Shown here: piece after piece, positions 49,501 through 57,460 of the stretch
Layout of the letters: every line of letters starts with the position of its first letter
How positions within the stretch are numbered: the first letter of the stretch is position 1
Assembly: GCA_040755535.1 (NCBI GenBank)
Contig: JBFMAV010000016.1
Span: forward strand, 1 to 64,000
Length of the DNA stretch: 64,000 bases
From: Aquabacter sp040755535
GTDB taxonomy: Bacteria; Pseudomonadota; Alphaproteobacteria; Rhizobiales; Xanthobacteraceae
Direction of reading: 5' to 3'
Notes under the pieces: generated by a model
Databases searched by the model: none
Seen by the model: only the letters and a program-made list of their open reading frames with translations
What the model was told of the DNA's origin: nothing
Made by a program: the position numbers and the translations under genes

Positions 49501-51462
49501 GTCGAGGCGGTCTCCTCCCGCCTGCGCCAGGATGCGGCCCAGGTGGAAATCACCCTGTCCGGCCTGGCCCAGAATGTTGGGCAGACCCTCTCTGGACAGG
49601 CAGATGCCATCTCGCTGACCCTGTCGGAGCGTCTGCAGGAACTCACCGACGTCATCGACAGCAAGAACACTCAGTTCCTCGTAGCCCTTCAGGATGCGGG
49701 CGCCCGCACCGCCTCGGAGATCGCCGCCGCCAACGCCTCGGTGAAAACCGATGTGGAGGCCGTGATCCAGCGCATGGGCGAGGCGGACGGAGCTTTCAAA
49801 CAGGCCATGAACAGTGTCGTGGCCGCCCTCAGCCACTTCGAAACCGGCTTCTCCGACCAGGTGAATGCGCTGGAAACCAATGCCCGCGCCCTCAACAGCG
49901 CGGCGGCCGGCACGGTGGGCCAGCTTGGGATCGAGGTGGAGAATCTGCGCGCCCTCAGCGAGGGCGCCCTCTCCGAGATCGGCTCGCTCACGCACCGGTT
50001 CGAAGCGCAGGCCCGCGCGGTCCTGGAAAGCTCACAGGCCTTCGGCAACACCAATGCCGAGGTCGAGGCGCTGCTTTCCCAGCGCAAGGCCGCCATTGAT
50101 GACCTCGGCGCCGAGCTTTCCCGTCAAGCTCAGGATCTGGAGGGGCGTCTCTCCAGCTTCCAGGCCATGCTGGAACAGAGCCTGTTCGCCGCCCAAAAGC
50201 GCGCCCAGGACATCGCCAACACGGTCGTCAATTCGGCGGAAAACTCGACACAGGCGCTGGAAGCGCAGTTCGAGCAGGTGCGCAGCGCCTCCTCCGTCGA
50301 GCGCGAGCGGGTCGCTGAGCTGCTGCGCGGCACCTATCAGGAAGCCCTCGGGGAGGTGAACCGCCTGTTCGAGGAAACCGGCCGGCGCTTCACCGAAGTC
50401 TCCCGCCAGTTCAAAGGCGCCGCCGGCGATGTCCAGCGCTCCATCGAACTCGCGCGGGAGGAGATGAAGAAGGGCATTCTGGAACTGCCGGCCGAGACCG
50501 AGGCGAGCGCCGCCTCCATGCGGAGGGCGGTCGCAGAGCAGATCAAGGCGCTGGCGGAGCTGAACGAGATCGTCGCCCGCCAGGGTCAGATGGTGGATGT
50601 CTCTTCCGCTCCCGCACGGGTGGTGACGCGGGAGCCGTCACGACCCGCCGCTATGGAGCGTCCTGCGCCAGCCGAGCGGGCTGCGCCAGTTGACCGGGTG
50701 GCGCCTCCGGCGCCCGAACGGCCGGTGGATCGCGCCGCTGAACGGCCCATGGACCGTGCACCCGAACGCCAGCAGGAGCGCACCGTACCCGAGCGCCCCA
50801 TATCCGAGCGCCCCTTGCCCGTACGACCCCGCGCCGAGGCACCGACCCAACCGCCGGCACAGAGCGAGCCGCCGCGGCGCATGTCGCCCCTTCCGCCGCG
50901 ACGGGCCGAAGCCTCACAAGATCGCCCCCAACCCCAGGAGCGTCCGGCTGCGGAGCGCACGCAGGTTCGCAACGACCGTGAGGTCGAAGGAAATCGCGAG
51001 TCGTGGCTCTCCGAGTTGCTGGCCCGTGCCTCCGGCGACCTGGTCGACACGCCGCCTGCCGCCCCTGCCCCCGAGCCCGCGCGCCGTCCAGAGCAGACAC
51101 GCGCCAGGCCGCCGCGCCACACGATTGAATCCCTGGATTCGCTGTCCATGGACATTGCCCGGATGATGGATCATCAGGTCGCGGTCGAGTTGTGGGAGCG
51201 GTATAAGCGCGGGGAGCGCAACGTGTTCACGCGCCGGCTCTATACAATGCAGGGCCAGCAGACGTTCGAGGAATTGCGGCGCAAGTATCGTAGCGACACC
51301 GAATTCCGCGAGACAGTGGACCGTTACATCGCCGAGTTCGACCGGCTGCTGGAGCAGGTGGGCGCGGACGATCGCGGCAACGTTCTGACGAAGACCTACC
51401 TCACCTCTGATACGGGCAAGGTCTACACCATGCTCGCCCACGCGGCGGGACACTTCGACTGA
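46588..51462 (+). CDS. Giant membrane-anchored hendecad-repeat protein, likely GPR/RgsE-type growth pole ring protein
   Basis: A 1624-residue protein. Two hydrophobic helices at about 84-104 and 122-147 anchor it near the N-terminus after a charged cytosolic head. Residues from about 210 to 1350 are helical; 287-1034 parse as 68 unbroken 11-residue units with hydrophobic residues at positions 7 and 11 and often Gly/Ala at 4. A Pro/Arg/Glu-rich linker (about 1350-1505) leads to a folded C-terminal domain (about 1510-1624, with SLDSLSMDIARMMDHQ and WERYKRGERNVFTRRLYTM). This plan matches the apolipoprotein-like growth pole ring protein of Agrobacterium (RgsE in Sinorhizobium), which forms a ring at the growing pole; those are longer, around 2100 residues. 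The homology is inferred from architecture. Confidence 0.8.
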   Translation: MKQPRKIQDPTEAALSAIQEALSLQMDNPDSPSPSEDRPTAAPTREPRLRRARVEVADRRAANDDRQTVGQLLSQLQRRSSAAPFWWAAGFAILWIGFGAPYALATQKAAFAGLTGLDALFASPALLAIFGGLIIPPLAFFALAAMVRRSRDLQLIGRSMTEVALRLAQPESLGTDAVVTVGQAVRREVAAMGEGLDRAIARAAELESVVRNEVSILERAYEDNEIRIRHLIEELQAERENILSHTERLRDGILDAETMLSTEVRDVADRVQEGVTTALDRVNDMMAQRGTELTDALTVAGDQVAEALAARSNDLIDRLETIGGTLETKLVTASDTLATTMKTRTDELSASLLSSSTEVAVLISRWSQEVATSADLNRNAVLEALDTNGARFSDEIAARANEITDAFRATGEGMVADFTDRGSDLVRQIEETGTRVGETLAAHGGDLAERIEVAGNRIHDAVTIHGEELQQKLAETGDRLTDALARSGQDVTASLTQKGDEIAEAMTSAGADVTERLSALGLDVAHAIGESGASISDGFAQTADGLLASISAKGEDLQNVLSARLRALEETLTVRGAKLADRIGNDTQLMAQAVKQGVETLDASLREHAPALVDGLSLQINVLNESLQATLAGLDQRIDTTTDAFTGAIDTRLTQAEQNIEARTQRLADTLGQRADQLARAVANGVQVTGENLDQALATVDGFFNDRAESLAATIDARSAQLAQSITSGAEQVSSNLALATSSLETLLADHARGIEETLDTRSSQLAQSISASAETATASLERAASNMDALFMARTRSITATLDTRAGQIAQSITEGMQVAGSSLDQALASLDSLFAERTDTIANLLTAQSDRFETTLSQRADSISAILNERADQFGASVGQQAQAVGDMLAERAQMLGESLSLRAQDVGSLLTERTDYVGDILANRAQEVADQIDHKVSRIEDLVSNRLEGVSAALEVRGTAVTQNLIGKVEAVSSRLRQDAAQVEITLSGLAQNVGQTLSGQADAISLTLSERLQELTDVIDSKNTQFLVALQDAGARTASEIAAANASVKTDVEAVIQRMGEADGAFKQAMNSVVAALSHFETGFSDQVNALETNARALNSAAAGTVGQLGIEVENLRALSEGALSEIGSLTHRFEAQARAVLESSQAFGNTNAEVEALLSQRKAAIDDLGAELSRQAQDLEGRLSSFQAMLEQSLFAAQKRAQDIANTVVNSAENSTQALEAQFEQVRSASSVERERVAELLRGTYQEALGEVNRLFEETGRRFTEVSRQFKGAAGDVQRSIELAREEMKKGILELPAETEASAASMRRAVAEQIKALAELNEIVARQGQMVDVSSAPARVVTREPSRPAAMERPAPAERAAPVDRVAPPAPERPVDRAAERPMDRAPERQQERTVPERPISERPLPVRPRAEAPTQPPAQSEPPRRMSPLPPRRAEASQDRPQPQERPAAERTQVRNDREVEGNRESWLSELLARASGDLVDTPPAAPAPEPARRPEQTRARPPRHTIESLDSLSMDIARMMDHQVAVELWERYKRGERNVFTRRLYTMQGQQTFEELRRKYRSDTEFRETVDRYIAEFDRLLEQVGADDRGNVLTKTYLTSDTGKVYTMLAHAAGHFD
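47446..49689 (+). repeat. 33-bp-periodic coding repeat: 68 consecutive hendecads
   Basis: Residues 287-1034 of the giant protein divide into 68 units of exactly 11 residues with no gap. Examples: TVAGDQVAEAL, AETGDRLTDAL, AERAQMLGESL, SLRAQDVGSLL. The pattern is small residue at 4, aliphatic at 7, aliphatic or aromatic at 11, that is a 3-4-4 spacing. The first unit starts at 47446 and unit 60 starts at 49393, which fits the register exactly. Flanking segments continue the pattern less clearly. Confidence 0.9.
48601..49128 (+). repeat. Four tandem 44-residue (132-nt) higher-order repeats
   Basis: Units start at 48601, 48733, 48865 and 48997 (residues 672-847). Each begins with a [DG]xR[AS]xQ[LI]A-type block (GQRADQLARA, DARSAQLAQS, DTRSSQLAQS, DTRAGQIAQS), and the later part reads LDQALATVDGFF, LALATSSLETLL, LERAASNMDALF, LDQALASLDSLF. 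Each unit equals four hendecads, so it looks like internal duplication within the array. Confidence 0.85.
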
Positions 51463-51504
51463 GCCGGCGAACTGCCGCCCATCAGGCGCGGCGGGTCAGA
51501 GAAT

Positions 51505-51544
51505 GAAAAAGGCCCTGCCGCTCGAAAGCGGCAGGGCCTTTTTT
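51505..51544. terminator. Strong bidirectional terminator after the giant gene
   Basis: AGGCCCTGCCGCT and AGCGGCAGGGCCT form a 13-bp stem around CGAA, with five A before and five or more T after. It serves the giant gene and can also end the opposing lipid-transport operon. Confidence 0.94.
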
Positions 51545-51636
51545 GACGACTCAAGCACATGATCGCAGTCGGTCTTCGGACGAACACCGGACAGGTCGGC
51601 CGATGGCGCCGCCGCACGCCCCGCCAGGCTCCTATG

Positions 51637-52263
51637 TCAGAACCGTGCGGAGGCCCAGATGACGACGTCCGTGAGCACCTTGTTGGAGGCGGCGTCCAGC
51701 GCCGCCGTCACGCCCGCCCCATTCATGTTCGAAACCGGGACGCGGGCACTGAATACGCGGGCGGCCAAAATCTTGCCGGCGGTCACGCCGATCACCTTCG
51801 CGGACAATTCGACAACGGCCTCGGGCGCCCCGGCGGAAACTTTCACGCCGAAAGTGCGGATGTCGAGGTTCAACTGGTAGTCCGGCTGGATGCCGTCACC
51901 CGGGCGCGCCACCCGGCGCAGCTTGCTGCCATTCTCAAACGCCTGGATGGATCTGGCTTGCAGCAGCGCGGGCAGTCGGTCGCTCCATTGGGCTTCCGGC
52001 AGATAGGTGATCTGGCCGGGAGCGGGCTCGACCAGGATGCGCTCCGTGTCCAGTGCCGCCAAGGCTGTGGGCATCACGACCACAAGCTGCCCCGCACCCC
52101 CGCCGGCGGCCGCAAAGGATGCGGGCGCGGACAGGTCGAAGGTGGGCGTGGGCGTAGACCCACATGAGGCAAGCAACAGAGCGCCCAAAACGGCTGCACT
52201 CGGAGCGAAGCTGGTCACACGGGGAAAGCGGCGCACCAGCGCACCCATCCGCTCACGACTCAT
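51637..52263 (-). CDS. ABC-type transport auxiliary lipoprotein (PqiC/ABC_trans_aux family)
   Basis: A 208-residue lipoprotein with lipobox LLASC (Cys34) after LGALL. The body matches the ABC_trans_aux family, which accompanies MCE transporters: VLVVMPTALA-type first strand (LVVVMPTALAALDTERILVE), ITYLPEAQWSDRLPALLQ, and LNLDIRTFGV. By relation to PqiC it should sit in the outer membrane facing the periplasm and assist lipid transfer. It is the last gene of the Mla-like operon, 6 nt after the mlaD stop. Confidence 0.9.
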   Translation of the reverse strand: MSRERMGALVRRFPRVTSFAPSAAVLGALLLASCGSTPTPTFDLSAPASFAAAGGGAGQLVVVMPTALAALDTERILVEPAPGQITYLPEAQWSDRLPALLQARSIQAFENGSKLRRVARPGDGIQPDYQLNLDIRTFGVKVSAGAPEAVVELSAKVIGVTAGKILAARVFSARVPVSNMNGAGVTAALDAASNKVLTDVVIWASARF

Positions 52264-52269
52264 GATTGC

Positions 52270-53190
52270 TTACCGCCTGTAATCCGGCACGGAGTTGCCG
52301 CCGAAAATGAACTGGCGCGGATTGCGCTCGAAATTCCGCAAGGTGCGGTCGATGTCCGACAAGGTCCGGCGACCGTCCACAGCCAGCGCCTCGAACTGGC
52401 GCAGACCGGGTCCCGTGAACTGCTTGAGTTGATCGGACAAATCCGCGGTGCGGGAATCGATATTGTCGGCCAGCCGGCGAACCGATGTGGCGGCTTCCGT
52501 GGCCTGATTGAGCAAGCCATTAGGATCGCTCGATGCCTTCTTGAGGTCGGCCACGACGGAATCCGCTTTTGTCGCCAGATCCTGCAACTGGCCGGCAATG
52601 TCGTTGGACCGCTTGATCAGGCTTCCGAGATCCTCGGAATGATCCGACAGCGCCTGGGAGAAGGAATTCACATTGGCGACGATCTGCTTCACCTGATCGG
52701 GGTCGATGGCGTCCAGGATGCCATTCACGCGCCGCGCCACGTCTTGCACGGTGGAAATCAGCCCCGCCATGCCCGTTCCGCCTTGCGCCTCGATGCGCGG
52801 AATCCCATTGGGTCCAAGCGGAAGCGGCTTGGCCCCGGGCTCGCCGCCGCGCAGCGAGACGATCACGATGCCGGTGAGCCCTTGGGATTCAAGACCGGCC
52901 TGAACGTCCGAAAGAACCGGGACGTTGGCGTCAACATCCACGCGCACGAGAACTTCGTCTGGCTCGTCCGGACGCAGGCCGAGACTGGCCACCTGGCCTA
53001 CCGGAATGCCATTGAACGTGACGCTGTTGCCTTGCCGCAGACCGCTCACGGTCCCGGAATAGACGATCTCATAGGCCTTGCGGTTCTCGGATGTCAGCGG
53101 TCGCATGAACCAGTAGACGAAGCCGAACGCGCTCGCCAGCACCAGGAGAGTGAAGGCGCCGATTATGGTGTAATTGGCCCGTGTCTCCAT
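52270..53190 (-). CDS. mlaD: MCE-domain protein MlaD
   Basis: Periplasmic lipid-binding component of an MCE-type ABC transporter. The 306-residue protein has one N-terminal helix (YTIIGAFTLLVLASAFGFVYW), an MCE domain (SGTVSGLRQGNSVTFNGIPVGQV, split over the beta barrel; VLSDVQAGLESQGLTGIVIV) and a long helical C-terminal region. E. coli MlaD has only 183 residues, so this is the longer form with a coiled-coil extension, which may form a needle or help oligomerise. It lies between the ATPase and lipoprotein genes. Confidence 0.94.
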   Translation of the reverse strand: METRANYTIIGAFTLLVLASAFGFVYWFMRPLTSENRKAYEIVYSGTVSGLRQGNSVTFNGIPVGQVASLGLRPDEPDEVLVRVDVDANVPVLSDVQAGLESQGLTGIVIVSLRGGEPGAKPLPLGPNGIPRIEAQGGTGMAGLISTVQDVARRVNGILDAIDPDQVKQIVANVNSFSQALSDHSEDLGSLIKRSNDIAGQLQDLATKADSVVADLKKASSDPNGLLNQATEAATSVRRLADNIDSRTADLSDQLKQFTGPGLRQFEALAVDGRRTLSDIDRTLRNFERNPRQFIFGGNSVPDYRR

Positions 53191-53205
53191 GCGCCTTTCC
53201 TAGCT

Positions 53206-54012
53206 TCAACGTTCGGAACGGACCGCGCGGGCGCGGGTTCCGTGGAAATAGGCGCGGAGCCAAGGATGGTGTGATTCCATCATCGTCTCGATCGTGCCCT
53301 GCGCGATCACCTTACCGTCGGCGAGCGCCGCGATTCGGTCGCAGACCGTGTGCAGACTGTCCAAGTCGTGCGTTACCATGAAAACCGTCAGTCCCAAAGT
53401 CTGCTGAAGGGTCCGGATCAGTTCGTCGAAGTCGCCGGCGCCGATCGGATCGAGGCCCGAGGTGGGTTCGTCCAGAAAGAGAATGTCCGGATCGAGCGCC
53501 AAGGCGCGTGCCAGTGCCGCCCGTTTGATCATTCCGCCCGACAGTTCCGATGGCAGCTTCTCGCCCGCATCACATTTCAGCCCGACCATTTCGATCTTGG
53601 CATAGGCGATGTCGTCCATGAGGGACTGAGACAGCTTCAGATTTTCCCGCAACGGAAACTGGATGTTCTGCTTGACCGTGAGAGAGGAAAACAGCGCGCC
53701 CTGCTGAAACAGCACCCCCCACCGCCGCTCCACGGCCGACCGCTGGCTTTCGTTCAGCGTATCGAGGTCCTGACCGAAGACCTCCACCGTTCCCGACTGC
53801 TTGGGAACGAGCCCCAGGATGGTGCGCGTCAGCACGGATTTACCGCCACCTGAGGTACCCACGAATCCCAGGATCTCGCCGCGGTAGATGTTGAGGTTGA
53901 GATGATCCAGAATCGTCCGGTCCCCAAACCCGACCACAAGGTCGCGGACGGAGATGAGCACATCCCGCTGGTCTTCCGCTTCGGTATCGTCCTGTCCTGC
54001 GATCGCGTCCAT
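53206..54012 (-). CDS. mlaF: MCE-system ABC transporter ATPase MlaF
   Basis: Cytosolic ATPase of the lipid transporter, 268 residues. Walker A is GTSGGGKSVLTRTIL, the Q-loop is in VLFQQGALFSSLTV, the ABC signature is LSGGMIKRAALARAL, Walker B is DILFLDEPTSGLDP and the switch His is in MVTHDLDSL. LFQQGALFSSLTV is the usual MlaF/Ttg2A sequence. It starts 7 nt after the mlaE stop. Confidence 0.95.
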   Translation of the reverse strand: MDAIAGQDDTEAEDQRDVLISVRDLVVGFGDRTILDHLNLNIYRGEILGFVGTSGGGKSVLTRTILGLVPKQSGTVEVFGQDLDTLNESQRSAVERRWGVLFQQGALFSSLTVKQNIQFPLRENLKLSQSLMDDIAYAKIEMVGLKCDAGEKLPSELSGGMIKRAALARALALDPDILFLDEPTSGLDPIGAGDFDELIRTLQQTLGLTVFMVTHDLDSLHTVCDRIAALADGKVIAQGTIETMMESHHPWLRAYFHGTRARAVRSER

Positions 54013-54019
54013 GCCGGCC

Positions 54020-55150
54020 TCACATATCGATGGCCGCGAAGAACATGGCGAAGAGGCCGTCCATCACGATGACGAGAAAGATCGCCTTCACCACCGACGC
54101 AGTGGTGTGAGCACCGAGAGATTCCGCGCTGCCGCCGACCCGCAGGCCCTCCATGCAGGCGACAATGCCGATGACAGCGGCCATGAAGGGCGCCTTGATC
54201 ATGCCGACCAGGAAATGATCGATCGAGATTGCATCCTTCAGCCGATCCAGAAACACACCGGGCTGAATGCCGCCATAGAGCCACGACACCAACCCCCCGC
54301 CGAACAGCGCCGACATGGAGCCGATGAAGGTGAGAAGCGGAAGCGCGATGAGCAGCGCGAACAGGCGCGGGATGACCAGGATTTCGACCGGATCGAAGCC
54401 CATCACGCGCAATGCATCGACTTCCTCGCGCATCCGCATGGACCCGAGCTCGGCCGTATAGGCGCTGCCGGATCGACCCGCGATCATGATCGAGACGATC
54501 AGCACGCCAAGCTCGCGCAGGACCAGCACGCCGACCATGTCGACCACATAGATGTCCGCGCCGAACCGGCGGAAATGGAAGATGCCCTGCTGGGCCAGGA
54601 TGCAGCCGATCAGGAATGTGATGAGAATGATGATGGGCACGGCCCGCAGACCGACGCGATCGATCTGGTTCACCATGGAGGTGAAGCGGAATGTGCGGGG
54701 CCGCGCCAGCATGCGCAGGAAGGCCGCGACCGTGGCGCCCACGAAATTGAGGAGGCGTGTCGCGTCCTCAAAAATGTTCACCATGTTGTGGCCGAGCCGT
54801 TCCACAGCCGCCTCGTGGCGGCGCGGCGTCGGGTGAGGCTCAAGCCCGGTGCGGCTCATTTCCTGGATGAGCACGCTATAGCGCCGCTTAAGCCCAACGA
54901 TGCGCGGCTCGATCCCCTCCTGGGTCCAAGCACGCCGCAGTCGCTCGAGAAGCAGCGCGCCGAACGTGTCCATCCGCTCGACCTTGCTGAGGTCGATCTG
55001 AGCGGAGCGGCTCTGCCCGGGCGAACGGGCCGCGTCGGCAACCAGATGTTCGAGCGTATCGGCGTTCTCGGAGGTCCACACCCCCGCGCCGATGGCCTTC
55101 AGCTCATCGCCGTCACGTCTGACATCGAGAAGCGAGGCAGGCGCCACGAA
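54020..55150 (-). CDS. mlaE: MlaE-type permease with N-terminal STAS domain
   Basis: Permease of the MCE transporter. With GTG at 55150, preceded by GGGGA, it has 376 residues; a TTG at 55186 is an alternative. Residues about 1-110 form a STAS-like domain (IDLSKVERMDTFGALLLERL), the role played by separate MlaB in E. coli. The rest is the MlaE domain with LIGCILAQQGIFHFRRFGAD, LRELGVLIVSIMIAGRSGSA and LGSMRMREEVDALRVMGFDP. The fused form is common in alphaproteobacteria. First gene of mlaE-mlaF-mlaD-lipoprotein; no MlaC or MlaA gene is nearby. Confidence 0.93.
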   Translation of the reverse strand, partial: FVAPASLLDVRRDGDELKAIGAGVWTSENADTLEHLVADAARSPGQSRSAQIDLSKVERMDTFGALLLERLRRAWTQEGIEPRIVGLKRRYSVLIQEMSRTGLEPHPTPRRHEAAVERLGHNMVNIFEDATRLLNFVGATVAAFLRMLARPRTFRFTSMVNQIDRVGLRAVPIIILITFLIGCILAQQGIFHFRRFGADIYVVDMVGVLVLRELGVLIVSIMIAGRSGSAYTAELGSMRMREEVDALRVMGFDPVEILVIPRLFALLIALPLLTFIGSMSALFGGGLVSWLYGGIQPGVFLDRLKDAISIDHFLVGMIKAPFMAAVIGIVACMEGLRVGGSAESLGAHTTASVVKAIFLVIVMDGLFAMFFAAIDM

Positions 55151-55296
55151 AAGGTCCCCGTCGGCCTGTGCACGGCTTGAGCGCAATGCACGCGATGGTC
55201 ATACTCGCGGTGCAGCATGGCGTCGAGGGTGGAAAATTGACCTCGACCGCAGCGGCAATCGCGACGATTCCTCCCTATCTATCATATCTTAAACAA

Positions 55297-56277
55297 ATGA
55301 CCTCCCTCGACGTGCGCATCGAGCGCTTTCCCATTTCAGGCACCTTCACCATCGCCCGCGGGTCGAAGACCGAAGCGGTGGTGGTGGCCGTTGCCCTCAC
55401 CCGCGGCAAGGCAACTGGACGCGGGGAATGCGTGCCCTATGCGCGCTATGGCGAAACACCGGAGCAGGTGTTGGCGGACATCGATGCCCTGTCCGGCGCG
55501 GTGGAATCGGGCCTCGACCGCGCGGCGCTCCAGAGCCGCATGAAGCCCGGCGCAGCACGCAACGCCGTGGATTGTGCGCTCTGGGACCTGGAGGCAAAGG
55601 AGACCGGCATCCCCGCTCATGTCCGCGCCGGGCTTCCCGCCCTCGCCCCGCTGGACACCGCATTCACGCTCAGCCTCGACACGCCGCAGGCCATGGCCGC
55701 GGCGGCACAGGCGGCCCGCCGCCCCCTGCTGAAACTCAAGCTTGGCGGCGGCGCACAGGACCAGGAGCGGCTTGCCGCGATCCGCGCGGCGGTGCCGCAA
55801 GCGCGGCTGATCGTGGACGCCAATGAAGGCTGGGCGCCCGCCGACCTTGAGGCACATCTCGCGGCCTGCGCCGCCGTCGGCGTCGAACTGGTGGAACAGC
55901 CCTTGCCGGCTTGCGACGACGACCTGCTGCGGGAGATTTCCCGCCCCCTGTCCGTCTGCGCCGACGAAAGCGTCCATGACCGAGCGAGCCTTGCCGCTCT
56001 GGTGGGGAAGTACGATGCGGTGAATATCAAGCTCGACAAGACCGGCGGTCTCACGGAGGCCCTCGCCATGAGGGACGAAGCCCGCCGTCTGGGTTTCTCG
56101 GTGATGGTTGGCTGCATGCTGGCGACGTCGCTCGCCATGGCTCCGGCGGTCCTGGTGGCGCAAGGGGCCGAAGTCGTGGACCTCGACGGCCCCTTGCTCC
56201 TCGCACGGGATCGGATGCCGGGGCTGCGTTATGACGGTGCGCGTCTGTTCCCCCCCGACCCCGTTTTGTGGGGCTGA
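55297..56277 (+). CDS. L-Ala-D/L-Glu (dipeptide) epimerase
   Basis: Enolase-superfamily enzyme that epimerises the Glu of L-Ala-D-Glu released from peptidoglycan. The 326-residue protein carries the muconate-lactonizing-subgroup residues: LLKLKLGGG (KxK base), VDANEGW, VEQPLP, CADESVH (metal ligands) and NIKLDKTGG (second lysine). The ATG at 55297 gives MTSLDVRIERFPISGTFTIA, the family N-terminus; earlier in-frame codons overlap the mlaE promoter region. The 3' end overlaps the opposing MFS gene by 49 nt. Substrate specificity is inferred from the family. Confidence 0.87.
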   Translation: MTSLDVRIERFPISGTFTIARGSKTEAVVVAVALTRGKATGRGECVPYARYGETPEQVLADIDALSGAVESGLDRAALQSRMKPGAARNAVDCALWDLEAKETGIPAHVRAGLPALAPLDTAFTLSLDTPQAMAAAAQAARRPLLKLKLGGGAQDQERLAAIRAAVPQARLIVDANEGWAPADLEAHLAACAAVGVELVEQPLPACDDDLLREISRPLSVCADESVHDRASLAALVGKYDAVNIKLDKTGGLTEALAMRDEARRLGFSVMVGCMLATSLAMAPAVLVAQGAEVVDLDGPLLLARDRMPGLRYDGARLFPPDPVLWG

Positions 56278-57416
56278 AGCGCGACGGCGATCAGCGACAA
56301 CGCCGCGCCCGCGGCTGCCAGCGCTGCTGATGCGAGAAAGGCCCAGTGGCCATAGGCGACCCAGAGCTGGCCAGCCGCGAAGCTCGCGAGGGACATGGCG
56401 AGGCTGACGGTCCAGCCCGCGATGGATTGCGCCGTGCCCGCACGATGTTCGGGGGTCAGCCGCGCCACCAGATCCACGAGCCCGAGATAGGTGGCTCCAA
56501 AGGTGAGTCCGTGGAGAATCTGCAGCGGCGGAAGCAGCCACAGCGAGGGATCGAAGGCGAGAATGCCGAACCGCATCACGGCGGCGCCACCGCCGCAGGT
56601 CAGCAGCGCCAGCGGCCCGATCCGGCGCAGGATGCGGGTCCCGAAGCGAAACACCGCGATCTCCGAGATGACGCCGAGCGCCCAGAGCGCACCAACCAGG
56701 CTCAGCGACAGCCCGTTCTCCGCCCAATGAACGGAGGCGAAGGCATAGAGGGTCGCGTGGCTCGCCTGAATGAGAGCGGCGGCGAGAACGCCGAGCACGA
56801 GCAAGGTGCGCGCGCGCGGCAGAGCGAGGTGTCCCGCCATCTGCGAGGCCGCACGCGGCATTTCCGGCAAAGCGAGCAGGGCGAGGCAGAAGCTCACCTG
56901 CCCCGCCACCATGAGGCCGACCACGATGGAGGAGCCGATTTCGGAAATCAGCACGCCGCCAGCCAGATTGGCGGCAATGAACGTCGCCGAGCCCCACAGA
57001 CGACTGCGGCCGTAATCCACACGGCCCGCCCGGGCTTGGCGCGACGCATAGGCATCGAGCAGCGCGAAGCTGGGATTCCAAGCCAAGGCTGCGCAGCCCA
57101 GCACGACATAGATCGCAAGCGCCGACCGACACAAGGAGAGGCCCGCCATGAGGACGCAGGTGACGAGCGCGAGCGTGACCAGCACGGCTTTGGGACGCCC
57201 CAGGCGGTCCGACAGCAGGCCGAGCAAGGGTGTAGCGGCGAGGCGCGTGAAGAGCGGGACCGCGATCGCGGCACCGATCTCTTGCGGGGTCAGTCCCCGC
57301 TCGGCCAGCCAAAGCGGAAAGAAGGGCATGTAGATGCCCAGCGAGAAAAACAAAGTTCCATAGGCCGAGCCGAGCGCCAGCTTTACAGGGCGTGCCCCGG
57401 CAAGAGGAGCGTTCAT
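56229..57416 (-). CDS. MFS transporter (HcaT/MFS_1-like)
   Basis: A 395-residue major facilitator with 12 hydrophobic helices. The N-terminus KLALGSAYGTLFFSLGIYMP, PLFTRLAATPLLGLLSDRLG (the loop 2-3 motif) and the second-half GRPKAV-type and QILHGLTFGATYLGLVDLV segments resemble the 3-phenylpropionate/sugar permease group. The substrate is unknown. The convergent overlap with the dipeptide epimerase is in the last 16 codons, which end in a hydrophilic tail. Confidence 0.88.
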   Translation of the reverse strand: MNAPLAGARPVKLALGSAYGTLFFSLGIYMPFFPLWLAERGLTPQEIGAAIAVPLFTRLAATPLLGLLSDRLGRPKAVLVTLALVTCVLMAGLSLCRSALAIYVVLGCAALAWNPSFALLDAYASRQARAGRVDYGRSRLWGSATFIAANLAGGVLISEIGSSIVVGLMVAGQVSFCLALLALPEMPRAASQMAGHLALPRARTLLVLGVLAAALIQASHATLYAFASVHWAENGLSLSLVGALWALGVISEIAVFRFGTRILRRIGPLALLTCGGGAAVMRFGILAFDPSLWLLPPLQILHGLTFGATYLGLVDLVARLTPEHRAGTAQSIAGWTVSLAMSLASFAAGQLWVAYGHWAFLASAALAAAGAALSLIAVALQPHKTGSGGNRRAPS

Positions 57417-57460
57417 GGCGCGGACCGTTCGGTGCGTGTCGTCGCTGGCTTTAAACGGCT

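Noticed and set aside
55336..57312. 658-codon minus-strand frame covering the epimerase and part of the MFS gene
   Set aside because: It overlaps two well-supported genes in other frames, and its product is Arg/Gly/Ala-rich without motifs.
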